DNA from: Nageia nagi
Lineage: Eukaryota > Pinophyta
Assembly: GCA_050084985.1 (NCBI GenBank)
Contig: JBITNC010000001.1
Span: forward strand, 145,762,001 to 145,826,000
Direction: 5' to 3'
Length of the DNA: 64,000 nucleotides
The notes below the pieces were generated by a model. The model was not told the origin of the DNA. It did no database searches and was given only the letters and a program-made list of their open reading frames with translations. Below, piece after piece: positions 46,283-58,949 of this stretch (position 1 is its first letter; each line of letters opens with the position of its first letter). The position numbers and the translations under genes were made by a program.

Positions 46283-46515
46283 AAGAACTCACTTTGGTAA
46301 TAAAGTGTTCACATACTTTTGAAAAGATGGTAATACACTTGTGATCTTCAACTTGCAATGCTCTTTTAGAAATCAACAAATATTTTATGAAGAAAGAATC
46401 ACTGAATGCACACTGTGGTCCTTATAATTGTTGCACTAATTTGATGAGGAATATATTAAGGAGAAATTGGTATTCATTAAATAGAGCTCTATTAAAGTTT
46501 CAATTTTTCTAGATA
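46283..46515. repeat. direct repeat, copy 1 (about 230 bp)
   Basis: Aligns with 47,060-47,285: TTGGTAA(C/T)AAAGT, ATACACTTGTGATCTTCAAC, CAATGCTCTT, AAATATTTTATG and TTCATTAA.TAGAGCTCTA. Spacing is about 775 bases. It may be part of an LTR or a local duplication. Confidence 0.7.
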
Positions 46516-47059
46516 CCTCATTACTTTTACATATGCTAATGAGAGGACTTGACATTCTCCCATATTTTTTAAATTACTTTAGATTTAACAATAAAGAGGT
46601 TATTAAATTTGAAATATAATATTTTCTAAGTTAAATTTAGTAATAAATTTTTTTTTGATGTTTAGATTATGTATTTATATATTTAATAAGAGATATAAAT
46701 GATTATTTGATTGTTGTAGAGGATGATATGTTTTCTACCAAATTTCTAGTATTTTAAAAGAGTAAGCTCTAGATATCATTGATGTTTGAAATGAGATTTT
46801 TAATTTGATGATGTTGAAAGATTATTGTAAAAGTGATTTAGAGTGATTTTTAACTTCACAAAGGTGTTAATTTTTGGGACTAAATTATATGCATTTTGGG
46901 TCTATGGTATTAGAACATAAATATTTTAGGAGTAGGGTACTAGATTAAGGATATTTTAATATAGATGCTTAAACATAAGTGGATTGGTTTATGTCCATGC
47001 TTTAAGATATGTTTTATTCAACATAGTTATAAGTATATGATATTCAAAATAATAAAAAA

Positions 47060-47285
47060 AAAATTAATTTGGTAACAAAGTATTCACATGCCTTTGAAGA
47101 GAATGTAATACACTTGTGATCTTCAACCTACAATGCTCTTCCAAAAATCACCAAATATTTTATGGAGATAGAATCAATAGGTGTACAATAATTGTTGTAA
47201 TAATTTGACGAGGAAGAGATTAAAATAAAATGTTATTCATTAAGTAGAGCTCTAATATTTATTTTTGTAGAAAATTTAAAAAGAA
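47060..47285. repeat. direct repeat, copy 2
   Basis: Second copy of the block at 46,283-46,515. Confidence 0.7.
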
Positions 47286-47579
47286 CATATTTTAACATAT
47301 AAAAATACAAACTACACTTATTGTGTTAGGTTTGTTAACTATAATATATCTTGAGATACATGATATTCATTTATTTAAAAAGATCCTTATTTACATTATT
47401 ACTAAATTCTATTACTTAAATATGAACTTTTAAGTGATGATATAAGGGGAAAGCAAAGTAGGATCGAGTTTCCCTTCAAATATTTCTCTCACTTATCTTT
47501 TGGTTAAAATTTCTTACTATATTTTGTATTTATCCTATTGTACTATTATTTAGTGTATTCTAATATACAATGCCTCTTC

Positions 47580-48210
47580 TTATATAATTGTTGCAAATGT
47601 TATAACCTTATTTTCCTTTTATATTCTTTTTAAATTATATCTTTAAGTGAACCCCTAATAGAACATATAAACAATTATAAAATAACCACAACCTCCTTAC
47701 ACTAAACTAATGAGAAAGTAATTACACCTATTTAAATTTTAGTGTTGGTCTCATAAGACCATAATGAGAAATAGTAGCTAAGTATAGGAATCTTTTACAC
47801 AATTAACTACTATTTTTAATAAAATATTAAACATTTTATGTTTTATTCCTTTCTCTAGATCACTTTTTCTAAGTATAATACAATCTTTTTTAATTTTTAT
47901 TCAATATAATACTTCTTACAAAATGTCTTCAATTCCTTTGTTATAAATTTAGTTCCATTATCCATTGAGTTGGAATGAAACCCTAAATCTTATGATAATG
48001 TTATTATGATGAAGTTTATAATATATTCAACTATTTTAAATAATGCTAAGTGTATTTATTATGCCCATTTTATAAAATATTTATTGTTATTATGTTAAAC
48101 TCATTAATATCCTATAAGTTGATATTAACCATTACAATGATATTTATACTATAAATATAAAATAAACACAAACAAACTAGATATAGTTAAGTTCTTATAT
48201 AGAAGTGTAC
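47580..48210 (-). pseudogene. Ty3-type integrase relic
   Basis: Integrase inserts retrotransposon DNA. On the minus strand, in one frame at about 47,990-47,890, SMDNGTKFITKELKTFCKKY fits the 'sDnGt.F....l..fc' strand. Further on, ITFSLV*CKEVVVILYL (about 47,740-47,660) fits 'tPFsLVyG.EaVlPve', and LKDII*KEYKRKIRLQHLQQ fits the helix after it ('eekreeA..r...yQ'). Order and spacing agree with plant Ty3 integrase. Stops are frequent. With the reverse transcriptase relic at 48.9-49.2 kb it marks a minus-strand Ty3 element. Confidence 0.55.
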
Positions 48211-48879
48211 TTAAGGATTAATTCTTTTTGGCATTTTCATACATTCCTATGAAGATATTATAATCTTGTTCTATGATGAGATAAAAATATGTATTTGTTA
48301 ATAATATTTGAAATATCATTTTTACACTAATGTTGTAAATATAAATTATTTTATGGGTGTGCCAATTAATATCATTAATTTTATTTATTGAAATTGGTTG
48401 TAAAAATTTGGGTGTAATATACACCACTCAAAAAGTCACAACCCAATTTCTAACCACCATAATAATTTTTTTGACATAAACTGAAAGCAAGAAACCTTAA
48501 ACCCCCTTATAATCATTTTCTACCATTTATCATAATATAATAAATATGTACATATTGTTAAGTTAAAAAATTTAATAATAATTTATTTTTCATATAATTA
48601 ATGTCTTTCATTATCTATATAAACATAACATACATATGGATAATAGGTTTATTGTAATTTTTTTATAATTATTTTTTTACAAGAATCAGTATCCCCTTTT
48701 AATTTTTGGTTTACAAATCAATGAAATACAACAAATTGGATTTTGAATTACAAGCTCACTACTAATAAAATTTTACAATGTAATTATAGCATACTATTTC
48801 TACATATTTTTTGAAATCCAATCATTGGATCACATAAACCTTCATTATAAGTTATCATAGTTCTAAATATATTTATACT

Positions 48880-49250
48880 AATAACTTGTTTCTATGTAAG
48901 TATATATTACAACTTTTCTTTGAAAAACCCAAATAAAATCATCAAGTTCCTTATCCAAATAGTTATTCATCATATCCATAACTATTTAATTTCTCATTTA
49001 ACAATTAAATAATTAGTAACTTATACACATGAAAGGATAAATCATTAATTCAAATAAATTACTGGATAGAGTTCATCCTTCCATGATAACCTAGTTATCT
49101 TATGACCAACAAGATAGTGTATGGTATTATTAATTCAAATATTATATTCTTCCGCATTGGATATCATTGGAGCTTATGCCTTGTGCACATACATCATATA
49201 ACAAACAATCAAGCATAACCTTGATGATGTCAAACACATAGTCCAAGGGG
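48880..49250 (-). pseudogene. Ty3-type reverse transcriptase relic
   Basis: A single minus-strand frame reads SSNLFELMIYPFMCISY, then MNNYLDKELDDFIWVF and KVVIYTY. This follows the conserved RT run 'YEFLVMPFGL.NAPATFQ..MN.vL...LD.FV.VY.DDILVYS', with the catalytic DD region damaged (VFQRKVVIY). Three stops lie between the two blocks. The distance to the integrase relic is shorter than normal, so RNase H and linker sequence are partly deleted. Confidence 0.5.
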
Positions 49251-49259
49251 ATCAAGTAT

Positions 49260-52200
49260 TCCTAAGCTCATTCAATTTTAATCAAAATAGATTTAATAAA
49301 ATGGTATACTATAAATATTAATAAAACATGTCAATTTCCTATTGCTAAATTCCTAAAGGAACTCGTATCCTTACTAGTTTATTCACAAACTCAACCTTGT
49401 ATATACTTTATTTAAAAATAATTACATGTGGATACAAAACTAATTTTACCATAATTGTAATGAATTTTAAAATCCAAATAAAATCCCTACTCTAATACCT
49501 TGATATTCACTTTAAAATTTTAACCCAAGTTTTTACTTTATTTGAAGAAAGACTAAAGATATGGAATCATGAATAATTTAACTGAGTTGAAACAATCTTA
49601 CGAGATCCACATAATAAACCTCATTCTTAAAAAAAGCAACATTGTATTCAATTTTAACTTAAAATTAATTATGTTTTAATTTAATTGTAAATAAAACTCA
49701 TAAAAGAAATATTATAATAGAATTTACAAAACTCATGTAAGGATATAACACAATTGAGAATATTGAAAAATCTTAATCGACTAGTTGTATCTATCCTTAT
49801 AGAAATAGTTTGAATATAATATCCTAATAAAATTTCTTATGTAAATAAATGAAGGTAATGTAGGATAGGAAAAATAAAAATAACAATATTAAATAATCCT
49901 AATGCCTACATAGAGAGAAGTGGACAAGGATAAAGGATAGTGAAAATAAATTATATTCAATGAGTAATAAACTAGTGCCTATCAAGATGTGAAATCAACT
50001 ACATACATGTGATACTTACTTGGTACTAATGAAAGGAAGTAAGATATGAACAAATAATGGTAATAAAGATATAACACAAAATCATAACTCATCGAAATAT
50101 TAGAAAATTATCATTGTCAATCCTCAATAGGCCATCATCCATTCTTAGTAGGCTATTAGTGAGCCTTAATGGGCCACCATTATTCATTATTTGGAAAACC
50201 ATGTATCATGATCAACTTCAATTATTTTTTCACTTGATTGAATATCAAAAATATGTATATTAATGATAGAATATCTTGTATAATATATATAGAGTATCTA
50301 AACATTTTTCTTAATAAGGTAGTGTTGAATAACATCTAGAAGGAAGCATGCAACTATCAAGATAAAAGTTCATTTCCAAATATGTTTTCATAGCTGAATT
50401 ATATTTATAATGGATTTATAAAGGATTCCATGATATAATCTACTCCTTGTGTCAGTGCCTACACCTTAGGCCAAGTATCACCTACAAAACATAATATACA
50501 TTAGTCCATAATGTAACAATTGATCTATTCCCAAATTTACAAACCCTAAAATTTTAGACCTACTTTTTTATTTAATTTAAAAACTCAAATGGTCTAGGAA
50601 TGGAAAAGGTAATCCATATGAGCATATAAACCTTTTAACCAATCCTACTCAATATGTTTCTAGTGTTCACTTCTAAATGTTCATCCCATTGGAAAACACC
50701 ACATAGTTTACCCCACCATTTTTTTCATAAATTGTGCAATAGAAATTTTGTTCATGGTGTAGTGGTTTCCTACTTAGGGCCCATGTCACCTGACATAACA
50801 CTCATACATAAGGTTATACATCATTCCTGATGGTAACCCTCCAATTCATAGGTGTAGATAGATTGTCCTAGGCAATCCTCCATATTAAATGGGTAAGTAT
50901 AATCACCTATGGAATAATTTTCATATTCCCATTTTCTAAAATGTAGACAGTATGACTACTTGTTACCTATTGGCTAGGCTCACCATGAAGTCTAGCATCC
51001 TTGTGTGCATATCTTGGGAAGCCATGGGTATTAGAATAATACCCTTGAGTAGTTTGTATATTCTAATAAGTTTTAAGCAAGATTATAAAGAAAACCATCA
51101 CCACTCTAACATCCCTAGAAATAATTGATCTCAGACTAATTCTTAGCTTTATTGGGTTTCATGTTTGAATAAAGTATAAGAATGTCCTTACAATCTTATT
51201 AAAGAAATGATGTTTTATATTAATAAATATATTTGATATACAAAAAATAGTAAATTCATCAATCATGCATAAAATTTCCAAATAATCTTTTTCATCAAGC
51301 CATCAAATAATATTCAATACTACTTTACTATAAATATCTATATGCATGATGGGGTACAAAGAATGTTACTTTCAAAGTATATCATAGGCTAGAGTAGAAT
51401 AACAAGCCCTGAGATATAGCTTAAGGTGAATACTTATGACAAGGGAGTGTGATGTAGAGTATAACATACCTAGCAAATTTATTTTGGATGTCATTTAACA
51501 AACTTATGACAACAAAGGATTGACTAAGTTTTCTTTTTAAATAAGTGTCTCTATAATTATATAATCCATAATTTCTTAGCTAGTTTTTTAAAATAATTTG
51601 TTTGTATGCTCTATAAATCATTTAATCATCTTCTAATATTGGTTTAAGGTTTATATTATCTTCTACTTTCCTTCTAGGGTTTTATCACCTTGATTAGGCT
51701 TTCTTGAAAGATCATCTAAAAACCCTAATATTTTACTTAAGTTTGAACTAAGACATTATCATGCTAATCCTGTCTTTATCATTATAATCATTCAAAGTTG
51801 TACATTTTCTCAAATATAACACCATAGATTCTTTAATATTTATTATCATTATAAGATATTAATTATTTTATATCCCATACCTTTGATTAAATATTCCAAG
51901 TGTGTTCCCCTATTATGTGAGTCTTATCCATGTGTCATAATAAGGTTCCATATATCACCATAAATAGGTTAGAAAATTTAATGTAATATTTACTATGTAT
52001 CACCAAATAACTATTTTCATATGATCACATTAGGGTTCTTGTTCCATTGTTTATTTAACTTCCCAAGATATTATTTATAGTCTCATAAATAGTTTTTATA
52101 CATTTAAGAACATAACATAGGGTGAAAAAAATCAAACTTGTATCCTAGATTATCAAAAATGAATTACATATGGATACTAGATGATCTTATTTGATACATA

Positions 52201-54232
52201 AATTAATACTTACTTACATTTGTTATACAAATGAATATATATCAATGGGTAATAGCTTCATTTCATACCTTAATGTGTTTTATGATGATAATAATATATC
52301 AAGAATTAGGGTAACCTAATTTATACATCATCATGTATGACACATTTAATTACACATAGGTTTCCATACAATCAATAGAGGGAGTTAACATCATAATTTT
52401 GTAGAGATTTATCATAGAAGGTCTTCATTACATCTTCATCCCTTTATAGCTTCTTGCCATCTTCTTCTTTCACATTCCTCCCAAGAATCTAAGATTTATT
52501 AGATTTAGGTACTAAGAAAGGTCTTAGAGTATTTGAGGATTAAGATAACTCTTTTTATGAACAAAATGCATCCTACACTATTACTTTACATACAATTAAT
52601 TGACAATCAATAATTAATACCTTATTCCTCGACCTCAAGAGGTTTTATATTCTTACTAGAACTACCTCCCTTCCTTGGTCATAGGGTAAAGTTTTGCAAT
52701 TTAATCATTTCACATACATCAAATCTATTTCAAAGGAATACTATTTAATTAATTGAAAATATCACTATTCTACAAGGTTCATCCTCAAATAGTTCCAACA
52801 TGGTCTATTCTCAAGTTGGTACTACTATTTAAATACAAGATTCTCCCTCAAATAGTATTAATAATCAATAAATTATGTAAACATCATAATATTAATAAAA
52901 TTCAATTAATCAACATGGTTCACCTATAAAATTATCATAATCTATTAATTCTCATAAGCACCATTTGTGGGAATACATACATACTCTACTAAAGTTCATT
53001 TTGAAAACATTTATATCAAATAATTTCTTCTTTTAAACTCATATAAAGGAAATTCAATATAATTTATTATAGAGTTTTCATTTGAACAGCCTTATCATCC
53101 ATCTATACAAATTTATTTCAATAAGTTTATTGTAATCCTTTTGTAAATTAAAAAAAAATATTTAAAAGAAATATTAATGGAGGCTTTGCATAGTGAGTAA
53201 ATGGCAAGGTTTCAAAACCATGGTGAAAAATGATTGGAAAGAATTCTTTTCGACATAGAGACTTATTTACTCTCCCTACTTCTTTACCTTAGGAAGGATT
53301 ACTAAAGTTTATTAGCACACTTGTTATCTCAATCCTTATTTTCTATATAAAAAGATATCAATATAAAGGGAACACAAAATAGATAATTTACAAGACATGA
53401 ATGTAAACTTACGTCATGGGTAATACCCCTCTCAAAGTGTACATTTGATCCAAAATCCATCAGCATGCTACTGTGGGATTATTGTTTATCTCAAGTCACA
53501 TTTTTCAAAGGTAATATAAGTGTTTTAACTTCAATGCTATAAGAAATGCATAAAAAATATCATTTGACATCTTTGGAAGTGTATACTAATTAATAGAGTA
53601 AGTAAAAAACAAGTGTAAGCATCATAGAGTGATTTTTAGTGGAGCCTTGTAGGTTTAGGAATACAAGAGAGAGAGAGAGAGAAAATGTAGAAATGGATGG
53701 AGAGTAAGCATAATGTCATGTAAACTCATACGAAGACCATGAGAGGGAGAGAGCATAGAAATAAGTGGGGAATAAGCATTACAGTATACCAAGACTAGGA
53801 GAGGAAGAAAATCTACTTGGCGGCTAGTCTTCTACACATCCTAGTACAATATTCATTCCTAAATCTCATCCATCCATAGGAAATCAAGTGGTTTATCAAG
53901 GAGAGGAATTTCTAATACTAGTTTGAAAGATGGTGTAGTAATTCAAAGTCCAAAGTGAGTAGGTTTTAGAGGTTTAAATTTTACTTATTTGAAGACTTAC
54001 GAGCTAGCTCAAATGAGATAATAGGATTCATGGTAACACCAAATTATAGAGGATATAAGTGTCCTAATGGAATCAATTGGAGATGAGTTTCTTAGATGCA
54101 CTTTACCATAGTAAAACATAATTTAAAAGAATCAAAAGTGATGTTTCTAGTACACCCCTCCTTTCTAATGGTTTTGAGGGTGTCTTAGGCAAGATTGGAT
54201 TAATTAAAGATGGGTATCAATGTGTGGTTCAA

Positions 54233-54242
<10 letters not shown>
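49260..54242. other. no gene recognised, probable decayed retroelement
   Basis: This is where gag and the 5' LTR of the minus-strand Ty3 relic would be expected, but neither can be read. 50.4-51.1 kb is richer in GC than its surroundings and may be an LTR remnant. 52.0-53.2 kb is AT-rich. Confidence 0.35.
53665..53815. repeat. GA-rich tract with a diverged tandem duplication
   Basis: A (GA)n run at about 53,668-53,683 starts a unit containing GTAGAAATGGATGGAGAGTAAGCATAATG. The unit recurs about 75 bases later as CATAGAAATAAGTGGGGAATAAGCATTACAG. Confidence 0.55.
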
Positions 54243-54331
<89 letters not shown>

Positions 54332-54342
54332 ATGTACGTATA
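54243..54342. repeat. compound microsatellite (TA)n-(TG)n-(TATG)n
   Basis: 100 bases run from TA dinucleotides through TG dinucleotides into TATG tetranucleotides. Such tracts are length-variable. Confidence 0.97.
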
Positions 54343-56440
54343 TCCCTCATGGTTTGACACCTATGAACTAGCAACTCTTCATAAATATCATAATTTTTAA
54401 TTTGTTCAATATCTACTATAGATATCTACATATAGGTATGGACAAAGTATGTCATACATTCACATGCAAAGCTATCAAATGAATTCAAATATTATGCTCT
54501 CATGATTGAATAAACACCATTAATAACAAAGAATCCTATTATTATTATTACAAACTTCTTAATTAAGAAATCCATTCTTCAAATACACTTAAAAATTATC
54601 AAATAAAACTCAAAGCTTAGACTAAGCATTTTGGCACTAGTGGGTAAAATGTTAGAAAAGCACCTAGAAAAATGAGAGATATTCCTTCCTTCATGAGTTT
54701 CTACACCAAAATTTGGGAATAGAAGAGGAGTAAATGAATGATTTATTTTAGTAAGGGTTAACCTAGGTATTTATAACCAAAGGTTGCTATAGTCCATCCA
54801 AAAATATAACTATTTGTCTACATCATCATTTTTATTTGTGAGGGATAGGGAGGTTTATCATTTTATCATAGGATTTTGATAAATTTGTTTGTAAGTCCCA
54901 AGTCCTATAAAATATTTTGCATACCTCATATTAGGCATCAAAATATATAGAAAAGGTTTATTAATTATATTACATACCTAACATAAAACACCAAAATGTA
55001 TGGTAATATTCCCTCCATTATTTTTGCTAAACATCAAAATAGCCTTTAAACTATTATAAAATACTACAATAGTCCCTCATCCTTGAATGTTATTTTCACC
55101 TAACCTTAGAATTTATTATTTGTAAAAACTAAAATTCTTTGATGAAAAATTCAAATTCAAATATCTAGAATATTCTTTGCAACATTAAAAAATAATCAAT
55201 TAATTTTCCAAAGCAAATTCATGAATGCGCATCAATTTTTTAGCACACAAGTTTACCTATAAGGACTGCACATCCTACAAGGTAAATTTTATTAGTGCTT
55301 ATACAAGTATTATACACATCACAAGGATTGAATATCATGCACAATAATTATGATATGTAGGTATTTGATTTATAAAGGTTCCTATAGGCTTCAATGAATA
55401 AATGCCAATCATTTTCTCACTCTTACCAATCTATTCCCATAACCAACTCATATTTGGTTCCTTTAAGTCTCCAAACTAACTTTCATGCTAAGTTAACCTA
55501 TAACCTTTGTCACAACAACCTTGAAGACAACATCAAATCGGCACAAATATTGCATATAACCATTCACAATTAGTCATCTCATAACACATAGTCTGAATCC
55601 CATTCAAATTCTTGAAGGCATTCTAGTAATAATAAATGCAATTGGCTAGGTGGTTACACACTCTTGTAGACTATAATAATATCGATAATAACAAAATGAT
55701 ATAAAATAAATATTTAGTGATTATATTGGAATTACGTAAGTTAAATCTATGTAACTACATTTTCCCTACATTAAAAGCATAATTAAAAAAATACAAGTAT
55801 TTATAAATTATGCATTCTAAAGTAAAAGACAAAGAAAAATTCCTTGAATTTTTTGTTGATTTCATTCGATGATGATCACCCACTATGTGCCTCCTTTTTG
55901 ACTTGGATACTCTTTCACAACAAGATAAGAAAATAGTATTAAAGGGAAAATTTGCAAAATATTTTTTTCTTGGGAAATACAATCATCTATCCAAAGTAAC
56001 CATGGATGGGAATTCCTCATGGCATTTTTGCATGATTTTATGGAGTAAAGTCATCTACCAGATGACTCTCTCCTCGATTTTGTGTATAATATGATAATAA
56101 AAAATGATAAATACGAAACAACTAAAATGAGAATACATGATTCATTTGCTTGATTTTGTCAAAACAAACATGTTCAAAGATAAAAATGATCTTAGAAAAC
56201 CCTAAGAAAGCTTCTTCCCAAAATAAGACTATGATTATGTATGAAAAAGAGGATCTAGGATGATCCTTTTCATGATTCTGTTTCACCTAAAATCATTTTA
56301 TGAAGTAGATATCAATGCATGCATTGTGATTCTTGCTTCTAATTGTGATTCAATTTGACACCATGTAGTTGAAGCCCTCTCAGATGACTATCTTTAATAA
56401 GATTTTATTAGGAACCTCGACACGAAACACCAATGTTACG
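54343..56440. other. no gene recognised
   Basis: Two overlapping opposite-strand frames at 55,755-56,094 (75 and 69 codons) lack recognisable domains. The rest is AT-rich with stops in every frame. Confidence 0.4.
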
Positions 56441-57160
56441 AAAATTGAATAACAAATCTTATAATCTTAAAAATCAATCCTAAAACTATAATAAAATATT
56501 ATATATATATGAGATTATTTTAATTTTATAATCAATTTTACATACTATTTTCTAGTCCTTTAGAAAATACCATCTAGACGTGAAAAACTCAAAGAATTCA
56601 TTTTTGACTGACAAATCACATATAATTTTCTACTCTTTAATAGAAAGCAATCAATATCACTCACAAATAAGGAGAAGCAATGTAAATGATCAAAGCTTTG
56701 TGTCTGAACTTTCTTAGTATTCTTATGGAGAGTATGATTCTACAACTGATTTCCATCAAATTTTTGAAATATAAATTTACAGAATTACAGTTTTAAATTT
56801 CTAATCTTTCATAAATTTACATTTTCTGATGTGAGTTTCTTCAGTCAACCAGAAAAATACACAAAATTACATTCTAAGTAAATGATCCACTATATACAGC
56901 CAAGTTAATAAACCATGAACTATATACAGTCAAGTTCATAAACAATGATAAAGAGTACAAATACAATATTTGTTTTAATAAAATTACTTGGATCTCTTCA
57001 TAATCCATCGAGGAAAATCTTTGAATTTACAGAAAGTCCTCAACATGTAAAGCTGTGACTCTATTCCCAAAACAAGTTAAATAGGATGTCAAATCTCATA
57101 ACAGATAAACTCAGCTCCTACTCCTGATCAAACCAAATAGACAACATTACAAATTAGTCT
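56441..57160 (+). repeat. dispersed repeat, uninterrupted copy
   Basis: It carries contiguously the segments that are split at 40.8-46.1 kb. GAATAACAAATCTTATAAT matches 40,800; TTCATTTTTGACTGACAAAT matches the left flank of the copia-type element at 41,155; the middle matches 43,769-44,100; and the right part matches 45,866-46,060. It includes a small local repeat of CTATATACAG.CAAGTT.ATAAAC (56,890-56,945). The nature of the repeat family itself is unknown. Confidence 0.8.
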
Positions 57161-57475
57161 TCCAATCACTTGGGGATTCAGACTGTCAACTCTTCACAAG
57201 AATATTGAATTAACTAAACATCACAGCACACAAAATCATAACTGAACCATACTCAACCTACTGACCAGAACTTGTACAGATAGAGGCAACCTTACCATTT
57301 TCACTAGCATGCTACATTAAGCACCTTTATTTTCAGTATAAATCTGCCTCTAGATTATGGAAATAACTGGATGATGTTCTAATATAGAGGTAGAGCACAT
57401 GTGTCATAAGAAACCAATTCTTAGTTTAGAAGAGGCTACATCTTTGAAGACACGCATCGAATTTGCTTGTGCAGT

Positions 57476-57649
57476 CTAAACATTTTTGTAGATAGATGGT
57501 GGTAAAATCAGTTGATCTATATTGAGATTAACTGAAGACCATGGACATAGTGCCAAGCGTTCGGCAGGAGCTGATGCCAGAAGTTTTGGTAAATGTTTGG
57601 CAGGGTCTGATGCCAAACGTTTTGATGTGGAAAACCTCTGGGTCACCTA
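57476..57649 (-). other. open frame after the gene's stop, with a 12-residue repeat
   Basis: After TAG at 57,649-57,647 the minus-strand frame stays open for 56 more codons to TAG at 57,478-57,476. It starts with VTQRFST, repeating VTQRFNT found 28 codons upstream, and holds KRLASDPAKHLP and KLLASAPAERLA, two copies of a 36-base unit (plus-strand 57,572-57,607 and neighbours). The real C-terminus may once have lain here. Confidence 0.45.
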
Positions 57650-58830
57650 ATTAAAAGCCCTGAGATGTGAGATTCCTGGATCCACGTTGCAGCATCCAAA
57701 TGTGTTAAACCTTTGGGTCACATAATTATATGCACGCCCACATCCATATCTGATATCAAGTACTGCAAAAGAACCCTTGAACTGTGCAAAATCGTGGTAG
57801 TTTTCCATTCGTAAACACCACAAAGCCTTAGGAAATTCAACAACTTTTTCCATAATAAATCCCCGAACTTCACCACCAGGGGGAAAAGGGTTCAACCGCC
57901 ATAGACTGATTCCTCTTCCAGTTGCGTTATTGTGTACTCTACGTTTTTGAAGGAACTCATCATAAACAGCTGGTTTTTGTAGGAAAACAAGGCAGGACTT
58001 GTCTGCCTATATCTTTGTTGATCCTCTCTTGTCAACCACATCCACTCAATAATCACATTCTCATTGTTTGCGACATTCAACCGACGCCAACTCTCTCCAA
58101 ATTTCCATATATGAAGAGGGTTTTGCACGCCATGGTATCGATCAAAACCTAGACCGTAAATCTCTCCATCTTCTCCTTTTTGCAGCTTGAAAAGGGGAGA
58201 AATTCATTTCCTATCCCCCGAGAGAGACTCTGGTTTCTTTTCAACCACACAGATCCACCTCTGGTGTCATAATATACGAAATCATCTTATGTGAATAACT
58301 CATGTTTTGTGTATGATACACATAACCTGCCAGTATAACAACAAGCCTCTCATGAATACAGACAATGTTTTTAAGGACGAGAATCTATTGCCATAGGCAA
58401 TTTTGAATTCGGAGCTTTGTCTCCAAGGATGAAAAGTTAGGAAGCAATTTGAATAGATGAGGTTATAACACAGGTATCGTCGGGAGCATGCCACAATCTC
58501 ATCCATGTGACGAACCCCATTTGTATCATCGGAGTTGTGCAAATGTTCCATGGGAATGTAGGGAAGGGGCATATATTTGCGGTTGCCGTTCTCCTGCTCC
58601 TCTTGGTTGTTTAGAAGAAGATTAGGACGCCATGATGTTGTCCCGTCATAGAGGAGACCTCCTGGTAATTCTTCCTCTCTTTCTTCTTCGCAGAGTTGGT
58701 GTTGGTTTAAAACATGCAGAGAATTTGGATCGTCGATTTCCATGGCTGTGGAAGAAGAAGCTTCGCCTTCTTGGATTTTAACAGACGATAGAAAGGTGTA
58801 TGATCTGCTGAAGAGGATAGAGAGGTGCAT
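57647..58830 (-). CDS. two-exon gene of unknown function, one apparent frameshift
   Basis: Exon 1 runs from ATG 58,830 to 58,327 (168 codons). A second ATG at 58,743 has a better context (GCCATGG). A GT-AG intron of 141 bp (58,326-58,186) has donor CAG/GTTATG and a pyrimidine-rich acceptor TTTCTCCCCTTTTCAAG; both edges are phase 0. Exon 2 (58,185-57,895) reads LQKGEDGEIYGLGFDRYHGV, HIWKFGESWRRLNV and LEEESVYGG, then TGA. Shifting frame there continues with PFPPGGEVRGFIMEKVVEFP and a further 60 codons to 57,647, so one base seems lost near 57,893. The N-terminus is acidic and Gln/Asn-rich. No family was recognised; the WKFGESWRRL style recalls F-box-associated or kelch-like proteins, unproven. 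GC is clearly higher than the surroundings. Confidence 0.55.
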
Positions 58831-58937
58831 GATCTACTGAAGATTTCTGGGGAATGGAATGATCCCGTTGAGCAGCGCCGTCTCCCCCTTAGCGTCTATA
58901 TTGGCGTCATGGGAGAAGATCAAGAACAGGACTAGTG

Positions 58938-58945
58938 CTTATATA
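58938..58945 (-). promoter_or_regulatory. TATA box of the unknown gene
   Basis: The minus strand reads TATATAAG about 108 bases upstream of the first ATG (58,830), which allows a 5' leader of about 75 bases. The leader region is GC-richer than the flanks. Confidence 0.6.
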
Positions 58946-58949
58946 AAAT

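Noticed and set aside
55755-56094. Overlapping ORFs on both strands, with a faint copia integrase C-terminus impression on plus (AKYFFLGKY)
   Set aside because: Too short and only a few residues fit; overlapping frames on both strands are more likely chance.
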